A DNA stretch of 64,000 nt. Origin: Coleofasciculus sp. FACHB-T130 (GTDB taxonomy: Bacteria; Cyanobacteriota; Cyanobacteriia; Cyanobacteriales; FACHB-T130). The notes below the pieces were generated by a model, which saw only the letters and a program-made list of their open reading frames with translations, was not told the origin of the DNA and ran no database searches. Positions 26,018 to 36,532 of the stretch are shown piece by piece (the stretch's first letter is position 1; every line of letters begins with the position of its first letter). A program made the position numbers and the translations under genes. The stretch covers positions 185,348-249,347 of the forward strand of contig NZ_JACJOG010000022.1 of assembly GCF_014695375.1 (NCBI RefSeq), given 5' to 3'.

Positions 26018-26524
26018 TTAACTAGCTGGTAAGTCCGCAAACACCTTCTCTACTAGCTGTCGCGCTTTAGCGTCCAAGAGGTTCCAATCTACATCGCCAG
26101 TGTCCTCTTCAATTAAGCTAGTATCAATCTCAATTTCCTGATTTTCTGGGTGAGCGATCGCTCGATCGTAATTCCGAAAACAGACTTGATAACAAAGTTC
26201 CCATAAATCAACAGTAACTTGCTGGTCTTGATGCTTCAAACAAAGGAGATAACCAGGGTAAGGATTAGGCATCGCCATCAAAGCTTGTTCTATCTCCGAA
26301 GCTTCCTCTGGAGAAGCAGATGCAAGCTGTTCTCTTAATAACGTAAAAGTGGTTTTAGTTTCCTCCGGCGTCCCTTCAGGCCAAATCAATACATCTTGGT
26401 AAGTTCCCTTCCAGCTTGATTGGTCTAGCTGTTTGCGAATCTGGTCGATGATTCGGATAAAAGCTGGTTGCATGAGCAATTCAGCTTGCTCCCAACTCGT
26501 AATATTTGTGAACTTTGGCATCAT
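26018..26524 (-). CDS. Conserved hypothetical protein
   Basis: Protein of 168 residues, acidic, with no signal peptide or membrane helix. It begins MMPKFTNITSWEQAELLMQP and has a Glu/Pro-rich middle (PEGTPEETKTTF). The C-terminal region is ITSLI-poor and acidic (EIEIDTSLIEEDTGDVDWNLLDAKARQLVEKVF). No family is recognised. Normal codon use and HIP1 content make it a real gene. It lies 40 bases downstream of the DUF389 gene on the same strand, so the two may be co-transcribed. Confidence 0.6.
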   Translation of the reverse strand: MMPKFTNITSWEQAELLMQPAFIRIIDQIRKQLDQSSWKGTYQDVLIWPEGTPEETKTTFTLLREQLASASPEEASEIEQALMAMPNPYPGYLLCLKHQDQQVTVDLWELCYQVCFRNYDRAIAHPENQEIEIDTSLIEEDTGDVDWNLLDAKARQLVEKVFADLPAS

Positions 26525-26564
26525 TTTTATCTTATAAAATTGAAAAAAATGTGATGGAAAAAAC

Positions 26565-27650
26565 TTAAGGTTGAGGTGAAGATGGTGACGAGACTGGAGC
26601 TTCTCGCTGTACAGTTTCGACTTGACTAACTTGAAAAATCAAGGTAAAAGGTTGACCCATCTTTTTGGCAACAAATTCTTCCAACAATCGCACTTGTTTA
26701 GGAGTTAAAACTTGCTCAGCGCGAACAGTAAGATAAACTTTAGGGGGGTTTGTTAACCAGTTGGACTCAGTTTTAACCAGTTCTACTCGCTGAAAAGTAA
26801 TCGTATTCTTCAGTAGCGCCTGCTTCAAACTCGCTTCTAGTCGGGCTTGCCGGAGTAATTCTACAAAACTGATCCCTAAAGGAATCAAAAGAATCGCTGT
26901 CAAGGCAAGCGTCCAACTTAGGGCTTTCCTTGCTTTCGCTAGAGGGGTGTAGCCGGACAATAAAAAAGTCAGCATACAGGCAAGGGTAATCCCCAGCAAG
27001 TTCGTCATGTACAGCAGCGCTGCACCCAGACTCAGCGACCAATTCGCTTGGGCAAGCCCCAAACCAATGACACAAACCGGAGGCATCAGCGCCACAGCGA
27101 TCGCTGTCCCCGCCAAAGTCCCAGAAATTTTGGGCTGCACTTTCGCAAAGCCACTAATGCCTCCAGCGACCACAGCAATTCCCAAATCGAGTAGAGTCGG
27201 TCTAGAGCGAGACAGCACTTCGCTGCCAAATTCTGGGAGTCCGACAAAGGAACCCAGAAGCATCGCTAAAACAATCGCCAGACACGTCCCCACGACGACC
27301 GCAACCAACCCTTTGCGAAACAGAATTACGTCGCCTTCTAAAGCGGCAAAGGCTAATCCGCGAATAGGGAACATCAACGGGGCAACGATCATCGCACCAA
27401 TAATGACAGCCGCACTGTTAGTCAACAATCCCAAAGTAGCGATCGCGCAGGAACCAATAATCAACACGATGTAGTTCAAATCCATCGTGGATTCTTCCAA
27501 CAGCCCCTCTCGCTGCACGCCTAACTCCTGCTGTGCCTTTTGTCGCCATCGCCGATATTTCGACCACTTCCAATGAATATTTTTTAGCAAATGAAAATAG
27601 TACCTTAAAATTCTATCTGAAGCCTGATAAAAGCTCCGCTTGATGCTCAA
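26565..27650 (-). CDS. DUF389 / TIGR00341 family membrane protein
   Basis: Protein of 361 residues. A basic N-terminus (about 1-50) precedes a core of six to seven hydrophobic helices, including YIVLIIGSCAIATLGLLTNSAAVIIGAMIVAPLMFPI, the hallmark of DUF389. A C-terminal soluble domain (from about 275, LTPKQVRLLEEFVAKKMG) and a Ser/Pro tail follow. The molecular role of the family is not established. It is divergent from the Ser/Thr kinase gene across 214 bases. Confidence 0.88.
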   Translation of the reverse strand: MSIKRSFYQASDRILRYYFHLLKNIHWKWSKYRRWRQKAQQELGVQREGLLEESTMDLNYIVLIIGSCAIATLGLLTNSAAVIIGAMIVAPLMFPIRGLAFAALEGDVILFRKGLVAVVVGTCLAIVLAMLLGSFVGLPEFGSEVLSRSRPTLLDLGIAVVAGGISGFAKVQPKISGTLAGTAIAVALMPPVCVIGLGLAQANWSLSLGAALLYMTNLLGITLACMLTFLLSGYTPLAKARKALSWTLALTAILLIPLGISFVELLRQARLEASLKQALLKNTITFQRVELVKTESNWLTNPPKVYLTVRAEQVLTPKQVRLLEEFVAKKMGQPFTLIFQVSQVETVQREAPVSSPSSPQP

Positions 27651-27864
27651 TATTCACAATGATCGCAATCCCCCCGCAAAATTCAGCTACTTCTCTGGGT
27701 GGAAATCAGCAGTGAATTATCCGTGTTTACAGGCACGCTTCCCGAACGCTTCACACTCCAATCTGAAAAAATTAGTGAAATCTTTGACAAACTCTGCGGA
27801 TTCGTTGGGTTTATCCGAGTGGTATTAATATTGAGCGTACATTCTTTTTTCGGCAGGTCGCACC

Positions 27865-29712
27865 ATGATCGGGCGTTTATTAGACCAGCGTTACCAAGTT
27901 GTCCAAGCCTTAGGTGCCGGTGGATTCGGAAAAACCTACATCGCCAAAGACACCCGCCGTCCTGGTGCCCCAACTTGTGTTGTCAAGCACCTCAAGCCTG
28001 CTAGTAGCGACCCTCATTTTTTGGAAACGGCTAGACGGTTATTCACTAGCGAAGCCGAAACTCTAGAACAACTGGGAAATCACGACCAAATTCCTAGATT
28101 ATTAGCCAACTTTGAAGAAAACCAAGAATTTTACTTGGTACAAGAGTTCATCGATGGGCATCCCCTCAGCGCCGAACTCTCACCCAGTTATCGTTGGGAA
28201 GAAGGTCAAGTCATCCAGATGCTGCAACAAGTCTTGAGCGTTTTGGAATTTGTCCACTACAACGGCGTCATCCACCGCGACATCAAACCAGACAACTTAA
28301 TCCGACGCAACTCAGATAGCAAGCTAGTTTTAGTTGACTTTGGCGCAGTCAAGCTACTGCGAACTCAAACACTCATCAATCAAGCACAAGCCAGTGCCAC
28401 CGTTGCCATTGGCACTCCCGGCTATATGCCAACCGAACAAGCGCAAGGGAGACCCCGCCCCAATAGCGATATTTATGCTTTGGGTATGATTGGCATCCAG
28501 GCGCTGACGGGGCTAATGCCACTGCAATTGCACGAAGATCCTCAGACAGGTGAGATCCTCTGGCAGCATCTAGTGGCGGTCAGTCCAGGGTTGGCAGGTG
28601 TTTTAACAAAGATGACCCGCTACCACTTCAAAGACCGCTATCAGTCAGCAACGGAAGCACTACAAAACTTGCAACAGCTACTCTATGGGGGTGGACAGCC
28701 AGGAGTGGGGGTTGGATATCCACCCATCGAGTACACATCCGCTCCCCCTCCGCCCCCAACTCCACCGTCTGAACAGAAAACCTTTGCAGTCGTTCCTCCA
28801 CAACCAACACCACAACCTACTCCAAAAGCAATCAGTCACGAGTACAATCGTCCTGTTGTTGCTCCCTCGTCTAATAAATTTCCCCTAGCGATGGGGATCG
28901 GGGTAGCTATTTTGGTATTTGCGGTAGGGGGGGCTATTGCTCTTTATCAATCCCAACCCAAGAGTAATGGAGGGTCTAAGAGCAATCCGAATGAAGTGGT
29001 AGACAAAGTACAAGAGACTTGCAAAGTTTCGGATGGGCCATTAAATGTACGTTCTAGTCCTAACGCTTCGGTAGTAGGTAGCGTCAAACAAGGGACGATT
29101 TTATCTGTTACCGGCACTGCACGAAATGGTTGGGTGCCGATTAGTTCGCCGCTCAAGGGATGGGTATTTAGAAAATATATCGATTGTGGCTCATCGGCCT
29201 CAACGCCTACCAAGCCCACTCCAACAACGACTGCCAAACCCTCTCCAGAAACGCCGAAACCTACCGTCGATCGGGGGCGGGAGATCATCGCCCAAGCGAC
29301 GGAAAAATTTCAAGCGGGTGATTTCGACGGCGCGATCGCTCTCGTTAGATCCATTCCCACTAACAGTTCTGCTTACGGACAAGCGCGGGAAGCGCTGCAA
29401 GAGTGGTCTTTGAACTGGTCAGTTGCACAAGGGATATATCGGGATTCCCAAAGAGCTTTCGAGCAAGGTCGGTGGCAAGATGTAATTGCCGCTGCAAACG
29501 ACCCTGGACTTCCCCAAATCCGGTATTGGCAAGATCGGTTACGCCAATTAGCTGCACAAGCCGAGCAAAAACAGAACGAACAAACACCGTCTCCCAGCCC
29601 CAGCGAAAGTCCCACCGAGAGTCCTAGTCCCACTGAAAGCCCTAGCCCGATTCAGAGTCCGAGTGAAAGCCCTCGCCCCACGGAGAGTCCGGCAACTGAG
29701 CCTTCCTTGTGA
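27865..29712 (+). CDS. Membrane-anchored Ser/Thr protein kinase with SH3 domain
   Basis: Hanks-type kinase of 615 residues. Visible elements are the Gly-rich loop LGAGGFGKTY (16-25), Lys41 in VVKHLK, catalytic HRDIKPDN (137-144), DFG (158-160) and GTPGYMPTEQ. A Pro-rich linker (about 285-325) is followed by one membrane helix (about 338-358), then a bacterial SH3-like domain (about 385-435, LNVRSSPNASVVGSVKQG ... GWVFRKYIDC). It ends with a TPR-like segment and a low-complexity (Ser-Pro-Thr-Glu) tail of 40 residues. The external SH3 domain may bind cell-wall material (inference). A cyanobacterial Spk-type kinase whose targets are unknown. Confidence 0.93.
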   Translation: MIGRLLDQRYQVVQALGAGGFGKTYIAKDTRRPGAPTCVVKHLKPASSDPHFLETARRLFTSEAETLEQLGNHDQIPRLLANFEENQEFYLVQEFIDGHPLSAELSPSYRWEEGQVIQMLQQVLSVLEFVHYNGVIHRDIKPDNLIRRNSDSKLVLVDFGAVKLLRTQTLINQAQASATVAIGTPGYMPTEQAQGRPRPNSDIYALGMIGIQALTGLMPLQLHEDPQTGEILWQHLVAVSPGLAGVLTKMTRYHFKDRYQSATEALQNLQQLLYGGGQPGVGVGYPPIEYTSAPPPPPTPPSEQKTFAVVPPQPTPQPTPKAISHEYNRPVVAPSSNKFPLAMGIGVAILVFAVGGAIALYQSQPKSNGGSKSNPNEVVDKVQETCKVSDGPLNVRSSPNASVVGSVKQGTILSVTGTARNGWVPISSPLKGWVFRKYIDCGSSASTPTKPTPTTTAKPSPETPKPTVDRGREIIAQATEKFQAGDFDGAIALVRSIPTNSSAYGQAREALQEWSLNWSVAQGIYRDSQRAFEQGRWQDVIAAANDPGLPQIRYWQDRLRQLAAQAEQKQNEQTPSPSPSESPTESPSPTESPSPIQSPSESPRPTESPATEPSL

Positions 29713-29767
29713 CGACACTCAGATAAGTGCTAAGCGATCGCTTTCCGCTCAAATCGGGCACATTTCC

Positions 29768-30304
29768 CTACTTGCTCTCATCGGGAGGTGGAGGGAAAGG
29801 CACCAGCGCCGCTTGGAAGAAATAAACGCGACCGCAATATTGCGACCTGTTAGAACAGATCGTTTCTATCGCCACATTATTGACATTAGTAACATCAAAT
29901 GACATGGAATCTTTCTGTCCAGGAGCAATCGTGCGAGAATGCTTACGCTGTCCATCTAAATAAATATTGACCGTGGTGGGAGGACTACCGCTGTCGTTAT
30001 CCCGCATTCCATATTCCAAATTCAGAGTTTGGAAGTAAGTGTCATAACCCTCCGGCATGATTCTACAGGTCATCGACACAAAAGCATTGCCTGGGGCCAG
30101 ACTGAGACGGCTGGTGTAGACGGCTCTACCCACAGCAACATCTGACTTATAAGGACGCCAACGACCAGGGCCAGTACTCACGCATTTAGTCTCTGGGAGA
30201 GAGACCGTACGCCGTGCCTGTACAGCTTGATTGCCCAGAGTCGCCAAGACAAAGGACAGCAGCCCGCCAACAAGAAGTTGACTGATCAACTTGGTTTTTT
30301 GCAT
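29768..30304 (-). CDS. Secreted protein of unknown function
   Basis: Protein of 178 residues with a clear signal peptide (MQKTKLISQLLVGGLLSFVLA ... VQA, cleavage near residue 30). The mature part has two to four cysteines (CVSTGPG, MTCRI, ETICSNRSQYCG) that could form disulfides. The stretch VNIYLDGQRKHSRTIAPGQKDSMSFDVTNVNNVAIE has the look of an NPCBM/beta-sandwich carbohydrate-binding domain, but this is a guess from pattern. Pro-rich C-terminus. Its end faces the kinase gene 55 bases away. Confidence 0.7.
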   Translation of the reverse strand: MQKTKLISQLLVGGLLSFVLATLGNQAVQARRTVSLPETKCVSTGPGRWRPYKSDVAVGRAVYTSRLSLAPGNAFVSMTCRIMPEGYDTYFQTLNLEYGMRDNDSGSPPTTVNIYLDGQRKHSRTIAPGQKDSMSFDVTNVNNVAIETICSNRSQYCGRVYFFQAALVPFPPPPDESK

Positions 30305-30468
30305 GGAGAGATCGCCAAGTTAAAAGGTAACAATCTTTACTAATGATACCGAATCCCCAGCCCCTGAATTGGCACCGACTCCAATAATAATCAGAATGCG
30401 AGCGTTTGGGTTAGAGAAAGCGCGATCGCAATGGGCTGACTGACAAATCAGATCGGACTGAAGGCAAA

Positions 30469-30495
30469 ATCCCGGACTTCTAAGAATTCCGGGAT
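30469..30495 (-). terminator. Terminator after aminotransferase gene
   Basis: Eight-bp arms ATCCCGGA / TCCGGGAT with an 11-base loop. On the minus strand it is followed by TTTGCC, about 80 bases beyond the stop of the aminotransferase gene. Confidence 0.6.
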
Positions 30496-30572
30496 CTAAA
30501 CCGCTGGCATCTCACCACTCAAATAAGACTGCAATATAAAATGCCTGCAACCCAAACCCCTAAGAGAGAGCG

Positions 30573-31727
30573 CTAGTGGGTGCTAAATACCCTAGCGGCA
30601 GCAGCAACACCGGCACCAGGAGTAAAGCCTTCGTATCCGACTTCTCGCAGTGTCGCTTCCAAAGCGGCAACGGCAGCGAGAATATCGCGATCGCTCACAA
30701 AACCCAAGTGACCAATCCGGAAGATTTTTCCTTTGAGATGGTCTTGTCCGCCAGCCAGGACGATGTCGAACCGCTTTTTCATCACGCTACGGATTTGCTC
30801 CGAATCCACCCCAGTCGGTGCCACAGCGGTAATCGCCGGACTGCCTGCACCTTCAGGTGCAAACAGCGGCAACGAGAGCGCATTCATCGCCTCGCGGGTG
30901 GCAGTCATCAGCCGTTGGTGACGGGCAAAAATCGACTCCAAACCCTCGGCCTTCATCATTTTCAGGGCAACGTGCAGCCCCACAAATAAGTTCACCGGAG
31001 GGGTAAAGGGAGTGGTGTTTTTGGCGGCATCTTTGCGGTACTTGCCCAAATCCAAGTAGTAGCGGGGCAACTTAGCCGTTTTGTAAGCTTCCCAAGCTTT
31101 CGGGCTGACAGAGACAAACGCGAGTCCTGGGGGAATCATGTAACCTTTTTGGGAGCCAGACCCCACCACATCAATGCCCCATTCATCAATCGGCAGATTA
31201 ACAGCTCCCAAGCTGGTAACAGCGTCAACGATCATTAAAGCTTCACCGTGGGCTTTAACATGACGATTGATAGTTTCCAGGTCGTTGAGAACGCCAGTGG
31301 ATGTCTCGCTATGGGTGACAATGACCGCTTTGATTTGTTTATCTGTATCGGCTTCGAGTTTTTCCCGGAATTGTTCTGGGTCGAGGGCTTGACCCCACTC
31401 AGCTTTTACCGTATCAACATTCAGACCGAAAGCTTGGCTAAGTTCCGCCCAGCGATCGCCAAATTTGCCATTACAGCCAACCAAAACGCGATCGCCTGGA
31501 CTCAGGAAGTTAATGATGCCAGCTTCCATCGCCCCCGTGCCACTGGCAGTTAACATCAGCACGTCATTCTCGGTTTGGTGCAACCATTTCAGGTTTTGCG
31601 TCACCTCAGCCATCAGTTTGCTAAATTCACTGCTGCGGTGCCCAAATGGATGCTTGGCTAAGGCGAGTAATACCTGTTCCGGCACTGGTGTTGGGCCGGG
31701 AATCATCAACATTAACTTATCGTCCAT
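30573..31727 (-). CDS. Alanine/serine-glyoxylate aminotransferase family protein
   Basis: PLP enzyme of 384 residues in the class V aminotransferase group. It starts MDDKLMLMIPGPTPVPEQVL, keeps GHRSSEFSKL and TASGTGAMEAG, and has the PLP lysine in VGSGSQKGYMIPPG. Members transfer amino groups between serine or alanine and glyoxylate. In cyanobacteria this protein has also been annotated as soluble hydrogenase subunit. ATG at 31727 has AAGGA 7 bases upstream, so the longer frame from 31787 is not used. A photorespiratory role would fit the glcE/glcF genes elsewhere in the window. Confidence 0.9.
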   Translation of the reverse strand: MDDKLMLMIPGPTPVPEQVLLALAKHPFGHRSSEFSKLMAEVTQNLKWLHQTENDVLMLTASGTGAMEAGIINFLSPGDRVLVGCNGKFGDRWAELSQAFGLNVDTVKAEWGQALDPEQFREKLEADTDKQIKAVIVTHSETSTGVLNDLETINRHVKAHGEALMIVDAVTSLGAVNLPIDEWGIDVVGSGSQKGYMIPPGLAFVSVSPKAWEAYKTAKLPRYYLDLGKYRKDAAKNTTPFTPPVNLFVGLHVALKMMKAEGLESIFARHQRLMTATREAMNALSLPLFAPEGAGSPAITAVAPTGVDSEQIRSVMKKRFDIVLAGGQDHLKGKIFRIGHLGFVSDRDILAAVAALEATLREVGYEGFTPGAGVAAAARVFSTH

Positions 31728-31936
31728 CGATCTGTCCTTAAACTTGAAGAGCGCATACTCCAGAATCGCATATCTTTTCCAATCCATTCACCAATTAGCA
31801 ATCAGCTTTTTAGCTTTTCGGAGTAATTGAGTAATCGATAGTCAGTAGTGGGTAATCGGTTTACAGTCTCTTTACGAGCTAGTACTGACAAGTAAGGAGT
31901 TAATAACTACTAAAAGATTGACAAAAAGCCAAATCT

Positions 31937-33283
31937 TTACTCTAATTTCTCCGGTGGGATTTTTCTTAAAAAAGCGGGAAGGTCTACCTGTAAATGTTTG
32001 TTGGGTTGAGGAGATGATAAAGGAGTTCGGTTGATTGGCTGAGGAATCTCAGCCACAGTTGGGGGTTCTATTGCCATCAGCAGTTCTTCCAGATCCTCAG
32101 GGCTATCTGCTAGCACTCGTTGCAAGAAATCCTTTAGTTTTTGAGCGCTACGAAGGCTAGCATTGCAACGGTCTTTCCAGTACTGGATGGCGGCTTCGTA
32201 CTCATTTGCTTGCTGGGCTTGCATGAGAATTTGCTCTTGCAGGGTCGCGGTGTGAGTTTCTAATTCGGTTGTCTGGGCTTGATAGCGATCGCGCGACTCT
32301 GCTAAGTCGTGGCAAGCTTGTTGTAATCGAGCCTGAATTTTAGCTTGCTTGTCTAGCTGGTTTTCTAGGTCTTCAATCTGGCGGTGAAGAGCTTTAATGG
32401 TTGCATCCTGTTCACCAACCAAGTCTTCAGTCTCGGAAAGGTTTGCCAACAGTTGTTGCTGTTCTTCCAAAGTTTCGTTGGCTTCTTGGAGTTGATCTTC
32501 TAGCTGATTGATAACTGTAGCGCGATCGCTACATCGACGGTAAAGCGCCTGCATTTGCTGCTCCTGCTCTAGCGCCTGCACCTCCAAACGCCTCACTACA
32601 GTTCGAGCTTCCAGAATTTGAAATTCTAGCTCCTGCACTCGTTGTTGCTGTGCTTCTAAGGCTGTTTGTCGGTTCGCTAGCTCTTGTTCCAGAAGCGTTT
32701 GACTGTTTTGGATAGTCTGCCGGCTCTGAGCCAGCTGCCTCCGCAAACGTCCTAATTCCCCTTGCTGCGCCTCAGCTAAAGTTTCGATCGTCGCTAACAA
32801 TTCTTGAACCGTTTCCTCTTTGAGAACCGCTTGCGATTGATGATTCTCTAGCGCTTGCTGCTGCTCGAAAAGCTGTTGCTTGAATTGATCGAGCGCCCGC
32901 TGTTGAAGATTCGCGGCTTCCTCTGTCGATGCCAGCTGAGTTTCTAAAAGATGTTGCTCGCTCAGTTGGAGCCTCAACTCACTGACACAAGCTTGGGATT
33001 CCTCCAACGCCTGCTCTAACTGATGAATGCGAGCTAACTGCTGCTGTTCTTGCGAAGGCGATCGCGCCAATTCCAGCGGTTCTGGAGGCTCCAGTTCACA
33101 GGATTGCCCTTGTGAGTCTTCTAACGAGGGTAATTCGCTGGGATGAGGCTGTGGAGTAGCAAGAGCATCCTTTGCCTCTGCGTCTGCTGAAGCTTCCTTT
33201 GAATTTAACCAAAAACGATCGGCTGAATCTGGTTCAGTCACTCCGAACCTCCCAGAAGTCAATAACGGTCTTGGAGCATCCAA
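31937..33283 (-). CDS. Long coiled-coil protein of unknown function
   Basis: Protein of 448 residues, Gln/Glu/Leu rich. From about residue 80 to 375 it is almost continuous heptad coiled coil (for example LEQALEESQACVSELRLQLSEQ). The N-terminus is Pro/Ser rich and the C-terminus ends in LPAFLRKIPPEKLE. No enzymatic motif or signal peptide. The start is TTG at 33283, with no good ribosome site seen, so the true start could be downstream. Cyanobacterial coiled-coil proteins of this type can be cytoskeletal, but nothing here proves that. Confidence 0.75.
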   Translation of the reverse strand: MDAPRPLLTSGRFGVTEPDSADRFWLNSKEASADAEAKDALATPQPHPSELPSLEDSQGQSCELEPPEPLELARSPSQEQQQLARIHQLEQALEESQACVSELRLQLSEQHLLETQLASTEEAANLQQRALDQFKQQLFEQQQALENHQSQAVLKEETVQELLATIETLAEAQQGELGRLRRQLAQSRQTIQNSQTLLEQELANRQTALEAQQQRVQELEFQILEARTVVRRLEVQALEQEQQMQALYRRCSDRATVINQLEDQLQEANETLEEQQQLLANLSETEDLVGEQDATIKALHRQIEDLENQLDKQAKIQARLQQACHDLAESRDRYQAQTTELETHTATLQEQILMQAQQANEYEAAIQYWKDRCNASLRSAQKLKDFLQRVLADSPEDLEELLMAIEPPTVAEIPQPINRTPLSSPQPNKHLQVDLPAFLRKIPPEKLE

Positions 33284-33506
33284 CAGCCATCTCGCATTTC
33301 CGAGTGATGAGTTAGCAGTTAGCAGTTCTCGGAGCGTTTATCACTGTTTATCACTTAAGTAAGTAGAAAGCATTGACCCTAATTTTAGGGCTTTCCGGCG
33401 ATTTTTCTGTATTGAGGACGAAGCATCAGTGCCAGCATCTAGGCACAGAATTCAGGTATTTAACAACTCTGGCTTCGCCCCACACCCTTTCTAATCTCAA
33501 TACCTT

Positions 33507-33788
33507 TTATACCTTGGGTTCTCGGTGTCCGGTGACAATATCTGGCGAAGGTGGTTGATCGAAGGCAATGTTATTCAGAGACCAACGGTAATCAATTGGT
33601 AAATTTGCTCGTTCGCAAGTTTGTTCGAGTTGCTTCTGTTGAGCCATTGCTTTGCGAAGAGTACCGATCAGCTGGTGAACTTGCTCCCGCACTGCCGGTT
33701 TTTGACTAACGGCGAACGAGGTGTGGCGTTCCAACACTTGCAGGAGTAATTCGTAGTGGATACGAGAGGGAAGAGGAATTGGCTCCAT
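33507..33788 (-). CDS. DUF5340-like small conserved protein
   Basis: Protein of 93 residues beginning MEPIPLPSRIHYELLLQVLER, with LREQVHQLIGTLRKAMAQQKQLE-like central helix and RWSLNN near the end. This matches, by memory, a small cyanobacteria-specific DUF5340 family of unknown function. ATG at 33788 is chosen by this N-terminus over an upstream in-frame start at 33827. It precedes the coiled-coil gene on the same strand. Confidence 0.75.
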   Translation of the reverse strand: MEPIPLPSRIHYELLLQVLERHTSFAVSQKPAVREQVHQLIGTLRKAMAQQKQLEQTCERANLPIDYRWSLNNIAFDQPPSPDIVTGHREPKV

Positions 33789-33916
33789 GAAACCTAATTT
33801 ACCTATAGGGGTCAAGATATTGGGCAAGGATGAGGCGGAAGGGGGAATGAAAAAGTTCTTTATTCAATCTTTCATCCTTCCTCCTCCCTCCTTTATCCTG
33901 CAAAAGGGTTTTCATT

Positions 33917-34798
33917 CTAGGAAAACAGCTTGGCGATGCCAACAGCAGGGTCGGACTGTTTCACCAAGGACTCACCAATCAGCACCGCATCAGCACCCGC
34001 TTGCACAACCAAGCGAAGGTCAGATGGCGTGTGCAGACCCGATTCGCTAACGACAGCGATCGCCCGATCCCGCAACTCGCTACCTCGCGCCGCTAAAATC
34101 TGGCAGGTTGTTTGTAAGTCTACGGAAAAATCTTCCAGATTGCGATTATTTATACCAACTAGGGTAACGCCTTCTAAGGAGAATACTCGGTCTAATTCTG
34201 CTAGAGTATGCACTTCAATCAGCGGTGTCATCCCCAAAGCATTGGTAATTTTGACAAAGTATTGGAGGTCTTGATCGCTGAGAATTGCTGCAATCAAGAG
34301 AACGGCATCGGCTCCGTGGCGTCGGGCGAGATAAATTTGGTAAGGATAGATTAGAAAATCCTTACATAAAACGGGCAAGTCTACGGCAGCGCGAACAGCC
34401 GTCAGATTTTCAAAACTCCCTTGAAAAAATTTTCGATCGGTCAAGACTGATAAACAGCTGGCTCCTCCTTGCTGGTAAGCAGTCGCGATCGCCACTGGGT
34501 CGAAATCTTCCCGAATCACACCTTTACTGGGAGAAGCCTTTTTGACTTCTGCAATCAAGGCAGGTTTTGTCTTCCCTTGCCGCAAAGCACCGATAAAATC
34601 ACGAGGTGCAGGTGCAGACTGCACTTGACGCCGCAACTCCACTAAGGGCAGGCGTTCTCGCATCTGGTCAACTTCCGTTTCTTTTTGCCAGACAATTTCC
34701 TCCAGAATGTGGCGGGGTTTGGCATCAGGTACGGCAACCTGATAGCGTAAAGTGCTGATAGCAATCGATGGATTTGGGGGACGGCGGCGAATTTGCAT
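33917..34798 (-). CDS. trpC: Indole-3-glycerol-phosphate synthase
   Basis: Tryptophan pathway enzyme that closes the indole ring from carboxyphenylamino-deoxyribulose phosphate. The TIM-barrel protein of 293 residues shows [13 protein letters not shown] (catalytic lysine), [45 protein letters not shown] and [14 protein letters not shown] at 34798 ([11 protein letters not shown]) is the usual cyanobacterial start and has AGGAA just upstream. The frame extends to 34852 but the extra residues are not conserved. It follows lpdA on the same strand after 122 bases rich in direct and inverted short repeats. Confidence 0.96.
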   Translation of the reverse strand: MQIRRRPPNPSIAISTLRYQVAVPDAKPRHILEEIVWQKETEVDQMRERLPLVELRRQVQSAPAPRDFIGALRQGKTKPALIAEVKKASPSKGVIREDFDPVAIATAYQQGGASCLSVLTDRKFFQGSFENLTAVRAAVDLPVLCKDFLIYPYQIYLARRHGADAVLLIAAILSDQDLQYFVKITNALGMTPLIEVHTLAELDRVFSLEGVTLVGINNRNLEDFSVDLQTTCQILAARGSELRDRAIAVVSESGLHTPSDLRLVVQAGADAVLIGESLVKQSDPAVGIAKLFS

Positions 34799-34920
34799 AT
34801 TTCCTAGTTTGGCACAATTATTCATGGGGAATGGGGGCTTAGTAGGGGTCATTTGTCAACGGTGATTCGTCATTCGTCACCAGCAATCGACGAATGACAA
34901 ATCACGAATGACTCTTCTCC

Positions 34921-36351
34921 CTAATGAGAACCTACAGCCCGTTTGTAAGCTTCATCCAATACTTCTGAGAGGGTAGGATGTGCGTGGACAAAATATGCCA
35001 GAGTCTGGACAGAATTGCGTTGAGCGATCGCGTTTGCGGCTTCGTGAATCAAATCCGCTGCATGCATTCCGATGATGTGGACGCCCAGCACTTCGCCTGT
35101 ATCTTTGCGGTAGATGACTTTTGCCATCCCGTCGGCTTCCCCTTCTGCGATCGCTTTCGAGTTTCCTTTGAAATAACTCTTCGCCACCGCGACTTCAAAC
35201 CCCTCCTCTTTCCCCATGTCTTTCGCCGCCAGTTCCGTCTTGCCGACAAAGCTAATTTCTGGGTGAGTAAAGGCGGCGGCAGGGATGCTGTGATAATCGA
35301 TCAAACGGTGACGCCCGCAGATATTCTCTACCGCCACGACGCCTTGAGCCGACGCCGCATGAGCCAGCTGCATCTTGCCCGTAGCATCTCCAATTGCCCA
35401 CAGGTGAGGCACGGGTTCGCCACTTGACAAGACTGCCATCCGGTCATCGACGGGGATAAAGCCTCTATTTGTCTCAACGCCGATAGCATCCAGCCCCAAG
35501 TCCTTAGTATCCGGAATGCGACCTGTAGCAACCAAGCAAGCGTCTACTTCTAGCACGTCCACAACTTCTTTCGTTTTGGCGTCGGCTAGCTCAATGACCA
35601 CGGGAGAACCCGGTTTAACACTCTTCGCCAACGTGCCTACTTTCGTTTCAATGTCACGCGGCTTAATCAGCACTCTTTCGGCAATCGTGGCAATGTCCCG
35701 GTCAAACCCAGGCATCAGCTGGGGTAACGCTTCAATCATGGTGACTTCAGCGCCTAATGCAGTGTAAACATCTGAAAATTCTAGACCAATGTAACCGCTG
35801 CCAATAATCGCAATCCAGGAAGGTAGCGACTCCAATCTCACGCCGTCATCGCTGGTAAAAACAGTTTTGCCATCAATTTCAATTCCTGGTGGAACCCAAG
35901 GAATTGACCCAGATGCAATGATAATGTCTTTTGCCGTAACGGTTTTTTCACCCGATCCCGTGCTGATGGTGACTTTTTGCGGTCCCGCAATTTTCCCCCG
36001 ACCTTGGAGAATTTCAACGTCCAGCCGTTTCAAACTGTTTGTCAAATCGCCGCGAAGCTTGGAGACAAGGTTGTTCGCATGGTCTGCGATCGCTTGTCGG
36101 TCAAACTCAACGCCTGCAACTTGAATCCCCAGCGATTTCAGATGGTGGGCATTGCGTAACTCTCGCACTCGACCGGATGCTGCCAACAAAGCTTTAGAAG
36201 GAATGCAGCCCCGATTCACGCAGGTGCCGCCCATATCGGCTGCTTCCACAATGGCGGTTTTGAGACCGCAGGAAACGGCGTGTAGGGCAGCGCCATGTCC
36301 GCCGACACCGGCTCCAATAATCACTAAATCGTAATCAAATCCTTGAGTCAC
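34921..36351 (-). CDS. lpdA: Dihydrolipoyl dehydrogenase
   Basis: FAD enzyme (E3) of 476 residues that reoxidises lipoyl groups of 2-oxo acid dehydrogenases and the glycine cleavage system. It has the FAD motif [15 protein letters not shown], the redox-active disulfide [16 protein letters not shown], the NAD-binding [15 protein letters not shown] and the C-terminal HAHPTLSE with the catalytic His. Start ATG at 36351. Same strand as trpC, and probably separately terminated or in a loose pair. Confidence 0.96.
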   Translation of the reverse strand: MTQGFDYDLVIIGAGVGGHGAALHAVSCGLKTAIVEAADMGGTCVNRGCIPSKALLAASGRVRELRNAHHLKSLGIQVAGVEFDRQAIADHANNLVSKLRGDLTNSLKRLDVEILQGRGKIAGPQKVTISTGSGEKTVTAKDIIIASGSIPWVPPGIEIDGKTVFTSDDGVRLESLPSWIAIIGSGYIGLEFSDVYTALGAEVTMIEALPQLMPGFDRDIATIAERVLIKPRDIETKVGTLAKSVKPGSPVVIELADAKTKEVVDVLEVDACLVATGRIPDTKDLGLDAIGVETNRGFIPVDDRMAVLSSGEPVPHLWAIGDATGKMQLAHAASAQGVVAVENICGRHRLIDYHSIPAAAFTHPEISFVGKTELAAKDMGKEEGFEVAVAKSYFKGNSKAIAEGEADGMAKVIYRKDTGEVLGVHIIGMHAADLIHEAANAIAQRNSVQTLAYFVHAHPTLSEVLDEAYKRAVGSH

Positions 36352-36532
36352 GTTACTCTCCCCTAGACGACGATGCCCTCCTCATTTTCAGCTTGACCAA
36401 CGGTGAGCGCAAGTCCCCAATCGGTTGTGGAGTGAAAGAGTGCAAGTTATTCTCCTTACAATTTTCTCTAAAAAAATTACGAATGAGTCATCCCTTCAGC
36501 CGCGTGTTATATCTTAGAAACTAAAAGAAATC

